Source: Amycolatopsis echigonensis
GTDB taxonomy: Bacteria > Actinomycetota > Actinomycetes > Mycobacteriales > Pseudonocardiaceae
Assembly (NCBI RefSeq): GCF_014174495.1
Contig: NZ_JACJHR010000072.1
Span: 1-47,862 of the forward strand
Direction: 5' to 3'
DNA length: 47,862 nucleotides
In this document: one piece after another, positions 16,573 to 24,254 of the stretch
Numbering within the stretch: position 1 is the stretch's first letter
Layout of the letters: the number at the start of each line of letters is the position of its first letter
The notes under the pieces: model-generated
The model's database searches: none
Seen by the model: the letters and a program-made list of their open reading frames with translations, nothing else
Told to the model about the DNA's origin: nothing
Translations under genes and position numbers: made by a program

Positions 16573-16591
16573 CTTTCCGGAATGAGGAAAG
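16573..16591. promoter_or_regulatory. CTTTCC-N7-GGAAAG palindrome in the alcohol dehydrogenase/P450-operon promoter
   Basis: Six-base perfect arms (16573-16578 and 16586-16591) lie in the 182-base divergent gap. The TTTCC/GGAAA form fits IclR-type operators. Candidates are the IclR proteins at 14702 and 20566. Confidence 0.35.
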
Positions 16592-16662
16592 GTCCTGCTC
16601 CGGCGGTGCGCGCGCGAATAACCTGCGGTTGTCCAGCTGAATTCGCACCTCCGGGGAGAGCA

Positions 16663-17139
16663 GTGGAAACCACCGAAGCATTGCTGCGGGAGACCGCGGA
16701 TCGCCTCGCGATCATGGAGGCGAAGGCCGCGTACTGCCGCTATTCGGACTACCTCGACGTCGAGGGAATGCTGTCGGTGTTCACCCCCGACTGCGAATTC
16801 CGGTACGGCCCTGACGAAGACGTCATCGTGGGCCTCGACGCGATCCGTGAGTGGTACCACCGCGAAGTGGACCGCACCGTGGCGAGCCTGCACCTGGTGG
16901 CCAACTTCGAAATCGATTTCGTCTCGCCGGACCGCGCGAATTCGCGGTGCGCGCTGCATTCCTGGAAACGGTTCAGGGACCAGCCCGAAGACCGCCGCCG
17001 CTACGTCCACTACGTGGAGCAGTGGGTGCGGACCGGTGCGGGCTGGAAACAGGCGCGGCTGGAATACCAGGTCATCGGAGAGACGGGTACCGCGGAAGCC
17101 CGCGGTCGCGAGCACCTTGGGGGAGACCATGCAGCTTGA
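16663..17139 (+). CDS. SnoaL/NTF2-like protein 1
   Basis: A 158-residue alpha+beta cone protein starting at GTG 16663 after GGGGAGAG. The pattern is ADRLAIMEAKAAYCRYSDYLD, then FTPDCEFRYGPD, GLDAIREWYHREVD and SLHLVANFEIDF, which is the SnoaL_4/nuclear-transport-factor-2 fold. Family members act as cyclases, epoxide hydrolases, dehydratases or small oxygenase subunits; the active residues here do not settle which. It is first in an operon with the SDR, reductase, P450 and EthD genes; its end overlaps the SDR start by 11 bases. Confidence 0.8.
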   Translation: METTEALLRETADRLAIMEAKAAYCRYSDYLDVEGMLSVFTPDCEFRYGPDEDVIVGLDAIREWYHREVDRTVASLHLVANFEIDFVSPDRANSRCALHSWKRFRDQPEDRRRYVHYVEQWVRTGAGWKQARLEYQVIGETGTAEARGREHLGGDHAA

Positions 17140-17875
17140 GGGAACCAGGATCATCGTCGCCGGCGCGGCCCACGGAATCGGGGCGGGGACATTCCGCGCA
17201 TTCGTGGCCGAAGGCGCGCAGGTCGCCGTGCTGGACATCAAGGACGATCTCGCGCGGGAGGTCGTCGAAAAGGCCAATTCAGACGGCCCGGGACAGGGCC
17301 GCTATTACCATTGCGACATCACCTCGCGGCAGGAAGTCGAATCCGTTTTCGCGGAGGCGGTTTCCTGGCTCGGCGGGCTCGACGTGCTCACGACGGTGGC
17401 CGGCATCCAACGGCGCAAACGTCCCGAGCAGTTCACCGACCAGGACCTCGACGACGTGTTCGGGGTGAATGTCGTCGGGACGATCCACACCAACCAGGCG
17501 GCTTTCGAGCACCTCCGCGAATCCGGCGGGACGATCCTGAACATCGGTTCCGACGGCGGCCTGATCGCGATGCCCGGCATCGCGGCCTACGCCGCGTCGA
17601 AAGGCGCGGTGATGTCCTGGACCCGCGCCACCGCCGGAGAGTGGGGAAAGCACGGCATCCGGGCCAACTGCATCGTCCCCGCGATGAAAACCCCGATGAC
17701 GGACGCGGGCGGAGCGGACGGCCGCTCCGTGTACTCCACGGTGCCGCTCGGCGGCGAATTGGGCGACGTCGACGACGACCTCGGTCCGGTGATGGTGTTC
17801 ATGGCCGGGCCTGGCGCCCGTTTCATCACCGGGCAGCTCATTTCCGTCAACGGCGGCCTCGCGATGGTCCGGTGA
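17129..17875 (+). CDS. SDR-family oxidoreductase 1
   Basis: A 248-residue classical SDR. The cofactor motif is variant, VAGAAHGIGAG in place of TGxxxGIG. It has DVLTTVAGIQ in place of NNAG and INIGSDGG carrying the catalytic Ser. The YAASK motif supplies the Tyr and Lys, followed by the C-terminal VNGG. An acidic residue after the second strand (VLDIKDD) suggests NAD preference. The ATG at 17129 follows GGGGGAGA and overlaps the NTF2-like gene. It probably oxidises a hydroxylated intermediate of the adjacent P450 (inference). Confidence 0.9.
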   Translation: MQLEGTRIIVAGAAHGIGAGTFRAFVAEGAQVAVLDIKDDLAREVVEKANSDGPGQGRYYHCDITSRQEVESVFAEAVSWLGGLDVLTTVAGIQRRKRPEQFTDQDLDDVFGVNVVGTIHTNQAAFEHLRESGGTILNIGSDGGLIAMPGIAAYAASKGAVMSWTRATAGEWGKHGIRANCIVPAMKTPMTDAGGADGRSVYSTVPLGGELGDVDDDLGPVMVFMAGPGARFITGQLISVNGGLAMVR

Positions 17876-17921
17876 GCGATCGGTGGGCGGCAAGGCGCAA
17901 GGCGAGAGAAAGGCTGGAGGT

Positions 17922-18881
17922 ATGAGCGAGCAAACGAACGTCGAGCTGGAACTGCAGGTGGCGGGACGGGAGGCGCTCGCCGAGAACGTCGTGGGGCTGC
18001 GCCTGCGACACCCGGACAACGCTCCGCTCCCGGAGTGGACCCCCGGCGCGCACATCGACCTCGTGCTCGACGACGACCTGGTCCGGCAGTATTCGTTGGT
18101 GGGGCCGGTTTCCGACGCCTTCGAGTGGCGGATCGGCGTGCTCATCGAAGCCGACGGCCGGGGCGGATCCCAGCACGTCTTCGAGAACCTGCACCCGGGC
18201 ACGCCGGTGCGAGCACGCGGCCCGCGCAACCATTTCGAGCTGGCTCCGGCCGAGGAGTACCGGTTCATCGCCGGGGGAATCGGCATCACGCCGCTGACCG
18301 GCATGCTCGCCGAAGCCGACCGCGCCGGAAAGCCGTGGACGCTCACCTACGGCGGCCGCACTGCCGCTTCGATGGCGTTCGCACAGGAACTCCGGGATCG
18401 TTACGGTGATCGCGTCACGCTCGTCCCGCAGGACGAGCAGGGCCTGATCGACCTGGCCTCGCTCATCGGCGAACCGGCCGAGAAGACGCTGATCTACTGC
18501 TGCGGTCCCGCACCGTTGCTCGAAGCCGTCGAGGCTGCCGCGGCGAACTGGCCGCGGGACTCGCTGCGGTTCGAGCGGTTCACCCCGGCGGAACCGGCCG
18601 ATTCCGGCTCGGACGAGGCATTCGAGGTCGAGCTCGCGCTCAGCGATCTCGTGCTGACCGTGCCGCCCGGCAAGTCGATCCTGGACACGGTCGCCGAGGC
18701 CGGGATCGACGTTCTTTCCTCGTGTGCCGAAGGAATGTGCGGGACCTGCGAGACCCCACTGCTGGCCGGGGAGGCCGACCATCGCGATTCCGTTCTCACG
18801 CCGGAGGAAAAGGACGAGAACGGCTCGATGATGATCTGCGTGTCCCGCTCGAAGGGAGCCCGCCTCGTCCTGGAGTTGTGA
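17922..18881 (+). CDS. Phthalate-dioxygenase-reductase-like flavin/[2Fe-2S] reductase
   Basis: A 319-residue three-domain reductase. The flavin domain has the RQYSLVGP motif. The pyridine-nucleotide domain has GGIGITPLTGML and YCCGPAPLLEAV. A C-terminal plant-type ferredoxin domain has CAEGMCGTC and a distant final Cys in MMICVSRS (C-x4-C-x2-C-xn-C). This order matches PDR/VanB-type class IA reductases, normally partners of Rieske oxygenases. No Rieske oxygenase is nearby. The next gene, 50 bases on, is a P450, so it is probably that enzyme's single-component electron donor, which is an uncommon pairing. Confidence 0.92.
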   Translation: MSEQTNVELELQVAGREALAENVVGLRLRHPDNAPLPEWTPGAHIDLVLDDDLVRQYSLVGPVSDAFEWRIGVLIEADGRGGSQHVFENLHPGTPVRARGPRNHFELAPAEEYRFIAGGIGITPLTGMLAEADRAGKPWTLTYGGRTAASMAFAQELRDRYGDRVTLVPQDEQGLIDLASLIGEPAEKTLIYCCGPAPLLEAVEAAAANWPRDSLRFERFTPAEPADSGSDEAFEVELALSDLVLTVPPGKSILDTVAEAGIDVLSSCAEGMCGTCETPLLAGEADHRDSVLTPEEKDENGSMMICVSRSKGARLVLEL

Positions 18882-18931
18882 AGCCTCCGGGCGAGCGAGA
18901 CATCAGCCCGTACCGCAAGAAAGAAGCGATC

Positions 18932-20143
18932 ATGACGTCGACCAGCAACCCGCCGAGCGCGGTCCCCGTGAGCGACTACGATCCGTTCACGGCCGAGGCG
19001 CTCGCCGATCCGATCCGCTACGACGGCGAACTGCGCGAGTACGCCTCGATCGTCCACCTGGCCAAGTACGACGTGTACGCGGTGACGCGGCAAAGCGAAC
19101 TGCGCCAGGTGGGACGGGACCGCAAGAAGTTCTCCAGCAGGTCGCGCGCCTTCGCCGACCCGTCGCCGTTCAAGCCGCCGCTGATGCTCATGCAGGATCC
19201 GCCCGAGCACACTGCGATCAAGAAGCTGGCGCTCGAGCTGTTCTCGAAGGAAAACCTGCGCACGCTGGACGAGACCTTCCACGAGGAGGCCGAGCGCCTC
19301 GTCGCCGGGCTGCTGACCGCGGACTCGGTGGAACTGGACGCGGTCGAATCGATCGGCACGAAATTCATCACGAAGGTGTTCCTCGACGCGCTGGGTGCTC
19401 CCGAGGAAGGGCGTGAGCTGCTCAAGCATTTCGCCGATGCCGCACTCAACTCGACGGCGCCGAAGAACGACCTCTACTACCGCAAGCACGCCATCGGCGC
19501 GCCCGCGCTCGAGTGGGTCGAGCGCAACACCAAACGCGAGACGGCCGGCGAACACGGCTGGGGCAAACAGATCTACACGATGGTGGACGAGGGCAGGCTG
19601 AGCGAGGAGGACGGCGAGCAGCTCGTCAAGCTCATCTTCGCCGCCGGTTTCGACACGACCGTCGGCTCGATCGTCAACTCGATCCGCGCCTTCGCCGACA
19701 ACCCGGAGCAGTGGGCACTGCTCAAGGCGAACCCAGATCTGCTCGGCAATGCGATCGAGGAAGTCCTGCGGTACTACCCGCCGGTGCGCTACACCGGACG
19801 CGTCGCCGCGGCGGAGTCCGAAGTGGACGGACACCTCGTGCCCGAGGGAGCCCCGATGATGATGATGTGGCTCAGCGGCGGCCGGGATCCGCGGTTCTGG
19901 GAGAACCCGGACGTCTTCGACATCCGCCGGGAGAACGTCGCCGGGCACATGACGTTCGGCGTCGGCATCCACGCCTGCCTCGGCCAGCACATCGCGCGGA
20001 TGGAGACCCGGGCCGTGCTGACCGCCATGCTGGCGCACGTGGACAGCCTGGAGTCGGCCGGGGTGCCCGAAGTGTCCGACAACATGCAGGGCTTCGGCTT
20101 CACGAAGGTGCCCGTGCGGCTGTTCGCCGCCGGCAAGCACTGA
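18932..20143 (+). CDS. Cytochrome P450 (CYP199-like)
   Basis: A 403-residue P450. The I-helix oxygen-activation motif is AAGFDTT, the K-helix ExxR is EEVLRYYPPVR, and the heme loop is FGVGIHACLGQHIAR with ligand Cys349. N-terminal YDPFTAEALADP, VYAVTR and LMLMQDPPEHT resemble remembered CYP199A proteins, which demethylate or hydroxylate para-substituted benzoates. The ATG at 18932 is used. It is flanked by a PDR-type reductase and an EthD gene in one operon. Substrate specificity cannot be read; an aromatic acid would suit the family. Confidence 0.92.
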   Translation: MTSTSNPPSAVPVSDYDPFTAEALADPIRYDGELREYASIVHLAKYDVYAVTRQSELRQVGRDRKKFSSRSRAFADPSPFKPPLMLMQDPPEHTAIKKLALELFSKENLRTLDETFHEEAERLVAGLLTADSVELDAVESIGTKFITKVFLDALGAPEEGRELLKHFADAALNSTAPKNDLYYRKHAIGAPALEWVERNTKRETAGEHGWGKQIYTMVDEGRLSEEDGEQLVKLIFAAGFDTTVGSIVNSIRAFADNPEQWALLKANPDLLGNAIEEVLRYYPPVRYTGRVAAAESEVDGHLVPEGAPMMMMWLSGGRDPRFWENPDVFDIRRENVAGHMTFGVGIHACLGQHIARMETRAVLTAMLAHVDSLESAGVPEVSDNMQGFGFTKVPVRLFAAGKH

Positions 20144-20160
20144 ATCAGAGGGAAGTGATC

Positions 20161-20544
20161 ATGACCGCGCCATACCGCCCCACGCTCATGTTCGAGGTCT
20201 ACCGCTGGGCAGGCACCACCCCCGAGCAGTTCCGCGAGCACTACCGCGAGGTGCACGCCCAGCTGGGCAAGAAGATTCCGGGCGTCGTCTGGTACGAGAC
20301 GTTTCTCAACGAGCAGCCGACCTCGACCTGGCAAGCGCAGGAGCGGCCGCGCCCCGACGCGTACGTCATCATGAAGTTCGAATCGGAGCAGGTCCTCGAA
20401 GCCTTGCGCGAGACCGACGAATGGCGGATCGCGAAGGACGACGACATCGGCTTCGCCAGCCACTCCTTTTCCCAGCGCGTCGAGCGGATCACCTGGATCG
20501 CCGACGCCGATCCGGTGATCGTCGACGGATATCCGGAAAACTGA
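20161..20544 (+). CDS. EthD-domain protein
   Basis: A 127-residue dimeric alpha-beta barrel protein. The EthD pattern is LMFEVYRWAGTTPEQFREHYREVHAQL with the family His, followed by YETFLNE and FESEQVLEALRETDEW. EthD is required together with a P450 system for fuel-ether oxidation in Rhodococcus, although its own reaction is unclear. Here it also follows a P450 and its reductase, 17 bases after the P450 stop, supporting a shared role. Confidence 0.88.
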   Translation: MTAPYRPTLMFEVYRWAGTTPEQFREHYREVHAQLGKKIPGVVWYETFLNEQPTSTWQAQERPRPDAYVIMKFESEQVLEALRETDEWRIAKDDDIGFASHSFSQRVERITWIADADPVIVDGYPEN

Positions 20545-20565
20545 CCCGGCCTAGGGCGGCCCGCG

Positions 20566-21348
20566 GTGAGGAACAAACCGGCCTACAGCGTCGAATCGGT
20601 GGACCACGCCCTCCGGTTGGCGGTCCTCCTGCAGCATGAGGGCCCGCTGCGGGTTTCGGAGGCAGCGGAGCGGCTCGGGGTGGCCCGTTCGACCGCACAC
20701 CGTCTCCTGGCGATGCTGGTGTACCGCGATTTCGCGGTGCAGACCGGGGATCGCCGCTATCAGGCGGGCGGGGTGCTGCGGCGGCCGACGGCCACGGAAC
20801 CGGCCGCCACGCTCCGGTCGGTCGCGGTTCCGCACCTGCGGGAACTGGTGGACCGGGTCGGGGAGACGGCCAACCTGATGGTGCTGGCCGGCAGGCAAGT
20901 GCGGTTCGTCGTCTCGGTCGAATGCGGGCAGATCCTCCGGGTCGGCGACCGGGAAGGCAAGATGCTGCCGGCCCACCTCGCCTCCGGCGGACGGGTGCTG
21001 CTGGCGCGGCTGTCCGGAGACGAGCTGGACGGCCTGTTCGGCGCGAATGCCGAGTACGCCGGGAACACCTACGAACTCGACGAGGGGACCCCGATCGACC
21101 GGCGGAACATGCACCGCGCGCTGGGGCAGATCAGGAAGCAGGGCTTCGCGGTGAACAACCAGGCGACTGAGATCGGGGTGACCGCGATCGGGCACGCCGT
21201 GGGCCAGGTCAACGCCGCGGTGTCGCTGGCGCTGCCTACTGCCCGGTACGCGCAGCAGGACCTGCCTGGGTATGTCGAGGCGCTCCGGATCGCCGCTGGT
21301 CGGATCGAGCATGAGTTGCGGGTCGCGGGCCAGGGTCTCGCCAGCTGA
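20566..21348 (+). CDS. IclR-family regulator 3
   Basis: A 260-residue regulator starting at GTG 20566. The HTH spans SVDHALRLAVLLQ and VARSTAHRLLAMLVYRDFA. The effector domain has MVLAGRQVRFVVSVE, LPAHLASGGRVLL and FAVNNQATEIGVTAIG. It follows the EthD gene by 21 bases and is probably co-transcribed with the P450 operon. That would make it a local autoregulated sensor for the operon substrate. Confidence 0.9.
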   Translation: MRNKPAYSVESVDHALRLAVLLQHEGPLRVSEAAERLGVARSTAHRLLAMLVYRDFAVQTGDRRYQAGGVLRRPTATEPAATLRSVAVPHLRELVDRVGETANLMVLAGRQVRFVVSVECGQILRVGDREGKMLPAHLASGGRVLLARLSGDELDGLFGANAEYAGNTYELDEGTPIDRRNMHRALGQIRKQGFAVNNQATEIGVTAIGHAVGQVNAAVSLALPTARYAQQDLPGYVEALRIAAGRIEHELRVAGQGLAS

Positions 21349-21789
21349 TTGGCTACGAGACGGCGGGCGGAAGCAGCCCTCGCTGACGGCCTCGAACGAG
21401 GTCAGCATTTGTGTGCGCAGATCCGGTCGAGCATGGGCAATCCCGCCAAATACCGAAGCCGCGAGCGAACCAACCGCGATCGGCTGGGACACCTCGTGGA
21501 GATCGGCAAGGCGGCAGGTTCCACATTCAGCAGGCGCGCTCGACCAGGCGGTTGTCTGTCGTGAGCACTGCGCATGTGCCGAGGCCGCGGCTGGCATCCC
21601 GAAACTTCTCCCGCTGTGTCTTTCTTGAGACGGTCCGAGCCGACGTGCGCGGCGGCCGGGTCGTCGTCGCGGAGGCTGCGCGACCGGTCGACCAGAGGCT
21701 TTTTGGTTCGACGCGGGTCGCTTGGGCGAACGTGCGGCATGGAAATGGTGAGCTATGTCTGTATGGCCGTTGCCGTCGAACACGGCATC

Positions 21790-21809
21790 AACCAAACGAT
21801 CGGTAGGTA
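21790..21809 (-). promoter_or_regulatory. TetR-type box A
   Basis: The minus-strand reading ACCTACCGATCGTTTGG fits the consensus ACCWACCGAYYGTTTGG except for swapped pyrimidines. It differs from box D by one base over 19. It lies about 170 bases upstream of the CoA-transferase start. Confidence 0.7.
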
Positions 21810-21944
21810 CACCGGCTGCGGTCGTGAGCACGCAATCTGAGCTGTGCGGCGAGCTCAGCTGTGCTCGACAGTGGCTGCTTGCTAGCTAGACCGCAGCTCG
21901 GCTGACTTCCCTGCCGCCTCTTTCGCTCCCGTCGCAATGCGAGT

Positions 21945-21963
21945 AACCTACCAATCGTTTGGA
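21945..21963 (+). promoter_or_regulatory. TetR-type box B, upstream of the CoA-transferase genes
   Basis: AACCTACCAATCGTTTGGA abuts the GGAAGGAG ribosome site (21966-21973) of the CoA-transferase gene. A bound repressor would therefore cover the transcription start. Confidence 0.75.
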
Positions 21964-21979
21964 AAGGAAGGAGCCGCGC

Positions 21980-22657
21980 GTGACGGTAGACAAAGTCGTC
22001 CCCTCCGCCGAGGCGGCCGTCGCCGACATCGGCGACGGTGCGACGGTGATGATCAGCGGCTTCGGCCCGCCCGGTCAACCGGATGTGCTCATCCAAGCCC
22101 TGCTCGACTCGGGCGTCGGTGACCTGACGGTGATCAACAACAACGCGGGCGCGGGCGGCAAAGCGATCTCGGAGCTGTTTGCGGCGAAGCGGGTGCGCAA
22201 GGTGGTGTGCTCGTTCCCCAAGGCGATCGGCTCCACGGTTTTCGACGAGCTGTACCTCGCCGGGGAGATCGAGCTGGAGCTGGTGCCGCAGGGCACGCTG
22301 GCGGAACGGATCCGCGCTGCCGGGGTCGGTGTGGCCGGGTTCTACACGCCGACCGGCTACGGCACCGAATTGGCCGAGGGCAAGGAAGTCCGGGTCTTCG
22401 ACGGCCGCCCGCACGTGTTCGAACGGCCGCTCTTCGCCGACTTCGCGCTCGTCCGCGCGCACCGCGCCGACGCGCACGGCAACCTCGTCTACCGGAAGAC
22501 CGGGCGCAACTTCGGGCCGTTGATGGCGTCGGCCGCCGAGGTGACCGTCGTGGAGGCAGGGGAGATCGTGCCGGTCGGAACGCTCGATCCGGAGGTCGTG
22601 GTGACCCCGGGAATCTACGTCGACCGAGTGGTGCTCGGAACGGAGGAGGGACGATGA
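21980..22657 (+). CDS. 3-oxoacid CoA-transferase-like subunit A
   Basis: A 225-residue family I CoA-transferase alpha subunit. It starts at GTG 21980 behind a strong GGAAGGAG. Landmarks are VMISGFGPPGQPDVLI, VINNNAGAGG, VPQGTLAERIRAAGVGVAGFYTPTG and DFALVRAHRADAHGNLVY. These match the alpha subunits of ScoA/PcaI/AtoD-type enzymes that move CoA between succinyl- or acetyl-CoA and a keto acid. Its stop overlaps the start of subunit B (ATGA). A TetR-type box lies directly before the ribosome site. The acceptor is unknown; context suggests an opened-ring keto acid. Confidence 0.92.
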   Translation: MTVDKVVPSAEAAVADIGDGATVMISGFGPPGQPDVLIQALLDSGVGDLTVINNNAGAGGKAISELFAAKRVRKVVCSFPKAIGSTVFDELYLAGEIELELVPQGTLAERIRAAGVGVAGFYTPTGYGTELAEGKEVRVFDGRPHVFERPLFADFALVRAHRADAHGNLVYRKTGRNFGPLMASAAEVTVVEAGEIVPVGTLDPEVVVTPGIYVDRVVLGTEEGR

Positions 22658-23298
22658 GCTGGTCGCGGCACGAGATCGCGGCGCGGGCCGCGCGCGATAT
22701 TCCGGACGGCGCCTACGTGAACCTGGGGATTGGCATGCCCACGCTGGTGGCCGATCAGGTGCCGGCGGGCAAGCAATTCATCCTGCACACCGAGAACGGC
22801 ATGCTGGGAATGGGGCGCGCGGCGGCCGAGGACGAGATCGACCCGGACCTGATCAACGCGGGCAAGATCTACGTCACCGAGGAACCCGGCGCCGCGTACT
22901 TCGACCACGCCGAGTCTTTCGGGATGATCCGCGGCGGCCACCTCAGCTACTGCGTGATCGGCGCCTACCAGGTGTCGCAAGACGGGGACCTCGCGAACTG
23001 GCGGACGACGTCCTCGACGGTGATCCCCGGCGTCGGCGGCGCAATGGACCTCGCGGCGGGTACCCGGCACGTCTTCGTGGCCATGGACTTGTTCACGCGA
23101 TCCGGCGAGTGCAAGCTCGTCCGGTCGTGCAGCTACCCCTTGACCGCCACGCGATGCGTGGAGCGGGTCTACACCGACCACGGCGTGTTCGAACCGGCTC
23201 AGAAGGGTTTCCGGGTCGTTGAACTGGCGGACGGCGTCGCGATCGAGGAGCTTCGCGAGCGCAGCGGCCTTGATCTCGTCGACGCTGTCGCGGCGTGA
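22654..23298 (+). CDS. 3-oxoacid CoA-transferase-like subunit B
   Basis: A 214-residue beta subunit. It carries NLGIGMPTLVADQVP and the catalytic glutamate in the HTENGMLGMG motif; that Glu forms the covalent CoA thioester in this family. GGAMDLAAG and the YPLTATRCVERVYTDHGVF block complete the subunit B pattern. Its ATG overlaps the subunit A stop, ensuring equal synthesis. The two form the usual alpha2beta2 transferase. It is followed 17 bases later by a cyclase-family gene. Confidence 0.93.
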   Translation: MSWSRHEIAARAARDIPDGAYVNLGIGMPTLVADQVPAGKQFILHTENGMLGMGRAAAEDEIDPDLINAGKIYVTEEPGAAYFDHAESFGMIRGGHLSYCVIGAYQVSQDGDLANWRTTSSTVIPGVGGAMDLAAGTRHVFVAMDLFTRSGECKLVRSCSYPLTATRCVERVYTDHGVFEPAQKGFRVVELADGVAIEELRERSGLDLVDAVAA

Positions 23299-23315
23299 CC
23301 GAAGAAGGGAGTGCC

Positions 23316-24161
23316 ATGACGGCGACCAACGCGGTCCCAGTGTCCTGGGGCGGGCGAGCCTGGGAAGGGCAGACTGCCTGGCCTGACCGGACATCGAAGG
23401 CTTACGACCTCGCGGTGCGGCTGGAGGTGGGCATGACCCAGCACGCCGCGCACGAACGTTACGGGTACCGGCTCGTCAAGAAGCACGGCGATCACAACTA
23501 CCCGAAGGGCATCTCGGCGGCGATGGAGCTGATGTCGATGCCCGGCCATTGCGGCACCCACGTCGACTCGCTGGGGCACGTTTCGGTTGACGGCTGCATC
23601 ATCGGCGATCGCGACATCACCGCGTTGCAGTCCGAAGAGGACGGGGTGCCGATCGGTTCGGTCGAGGAGCTGCCTCCGCTGGTCGGCCCGGGGCACCTCG
23701 TCGACGGAGAAGTGCTGTTCGGACGCGAGATGACGAATCGCGACGGCTTCGGCGCGCGGGAACTCGAGGAGTGGTTCTCCGGACGACCCGAGCCTCAGCC
23801 TGGTTCGATCGTGCTCTTCCGCACCGGCTTGATGAAGCACTGGGAAACTCCGGACCGCTACCTCGGCACCGGCGTGGGACTGCCCGGAGTATCGCTGTCC
23901 GGCGCCGAATGGCTGTCCTCACGGGGGATTCTGGCCGTAGGCGGGGACACCGCGAGCTTCGAGCACAAGCCGGAATGGACAGTGCCCGCGCTCGACGTCC
24001 ACGTGCACTTCCTGGTGAAGTCCGCGATCCCGATTATGGAGTCGGTGTACCTGGAGGGGCTGGCAGCGGACGGCGTATACGAGGAGTTCTTCTTCGTGGC
24101 TTCGCCGCTGCGCATCAAGGGGGGCACCGGATCGCCTATCCGGCCGCTCGCTTTCGTATAG
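23316..24161 (+). CDS. Cyclase-family (KynB-like) metal hydrolase 1
   Basis: A 281-residue protein with the family motif HCGTHVDSLGHV (H-x-G-T-H-x-D-x-x-x-H), which binds the metal in kynurenine formamidase and related cyclase-fold enzymes. AVGGDTASFEH and ALDVHVHFLVKSAIPIMESVYLEGLA complete the fold. Such enzymes hydrolyse amides or open lactone-like bonds. In this operon it follows the CoA-transferase, so a role in ring or lactone opening is plausible (inference). It ends at a strong hairpin terminator. Confidence 0.88.
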   Translation: MTATNAVPVSWGGRAWEGQTAWPDRTSKAYDLAVRLEVGMTQHAAHERYGYRLVKKHGDHNYPKGISAAMELMSMPGHCGTHVDSLGHVSVDGCIIGDRDITALQSEEDGVPIGSVEELPPLVGPGHLVDGEVLFGREMTNRDGFGARELEEWFSGRPEPQPGSIVLFRTGLMKHWETPDRYLGTGVGLPGVSLSGAEWLSSRGILAVGGDTASFEHKPEWTVPALDVHVHFLVKSAIPIMESVYLEGLAADGVYEEFFFVASPLRIKGGTGSPIRPLAFV

Positions 24162-24195
24162 GCGGCGCGGAGAACGGATCTCGACCGTATGGTCA

Positions 24196-24235
24196 GCACA
24201 GCCGGTGCCGGAGGTTTCCGCGGCACCGGCTGTGC
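24196..24235. terminator. Strong bidirectional hairpin between convergent cyclase and CoA-ligase genes
   Basis: A perfect 15-base stem pairs 24196-24210 with 24221-24235 across a ten-base loop. It lies between convergent stops at 24161 and 24255, with no long T-run. Confidence 0.75.
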
Positions 24236-24254
24236 CGTGTCTGGACGTTGCCCG

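Larger units (their letters stand above)
21349..21979. other. Non-coding, apparently eroded intergenic region
   Basis: These ~630 bases have no reading frame with recognisable domains on either strand. Codon composition in all open stretches is unlike the neighbours. It contains two TetR-type boxes (21790-21809 and 21945-21963). In the other divergent promoters of this island one box serves each direction. The left box therefore suggests a lost leftward gene (inference). Confidence 0.5.

Noticed and set aside
21402..21740. A 112-codon minus-strand frame downstream of box A
   Set aside because: Arg/Ser/Pro-rich with no recognisable domain and no convincing ribosome site. Noted only as a possible position of a lost gene.
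21840..21895. Repeated GAGCTGTG/CAGCTGTG segments as an insertion-sequence end
   Set aside because: No transposase, target duplication or matching partner end was found.
21980..23298. Naming the CoA-transferase pcaI/pcaJ (beta-ketoadipate pathway)
   Set aside because: No other beta-ketoadipate genes are in the window, and subunit sequences of this family do not separate substrates by eye.
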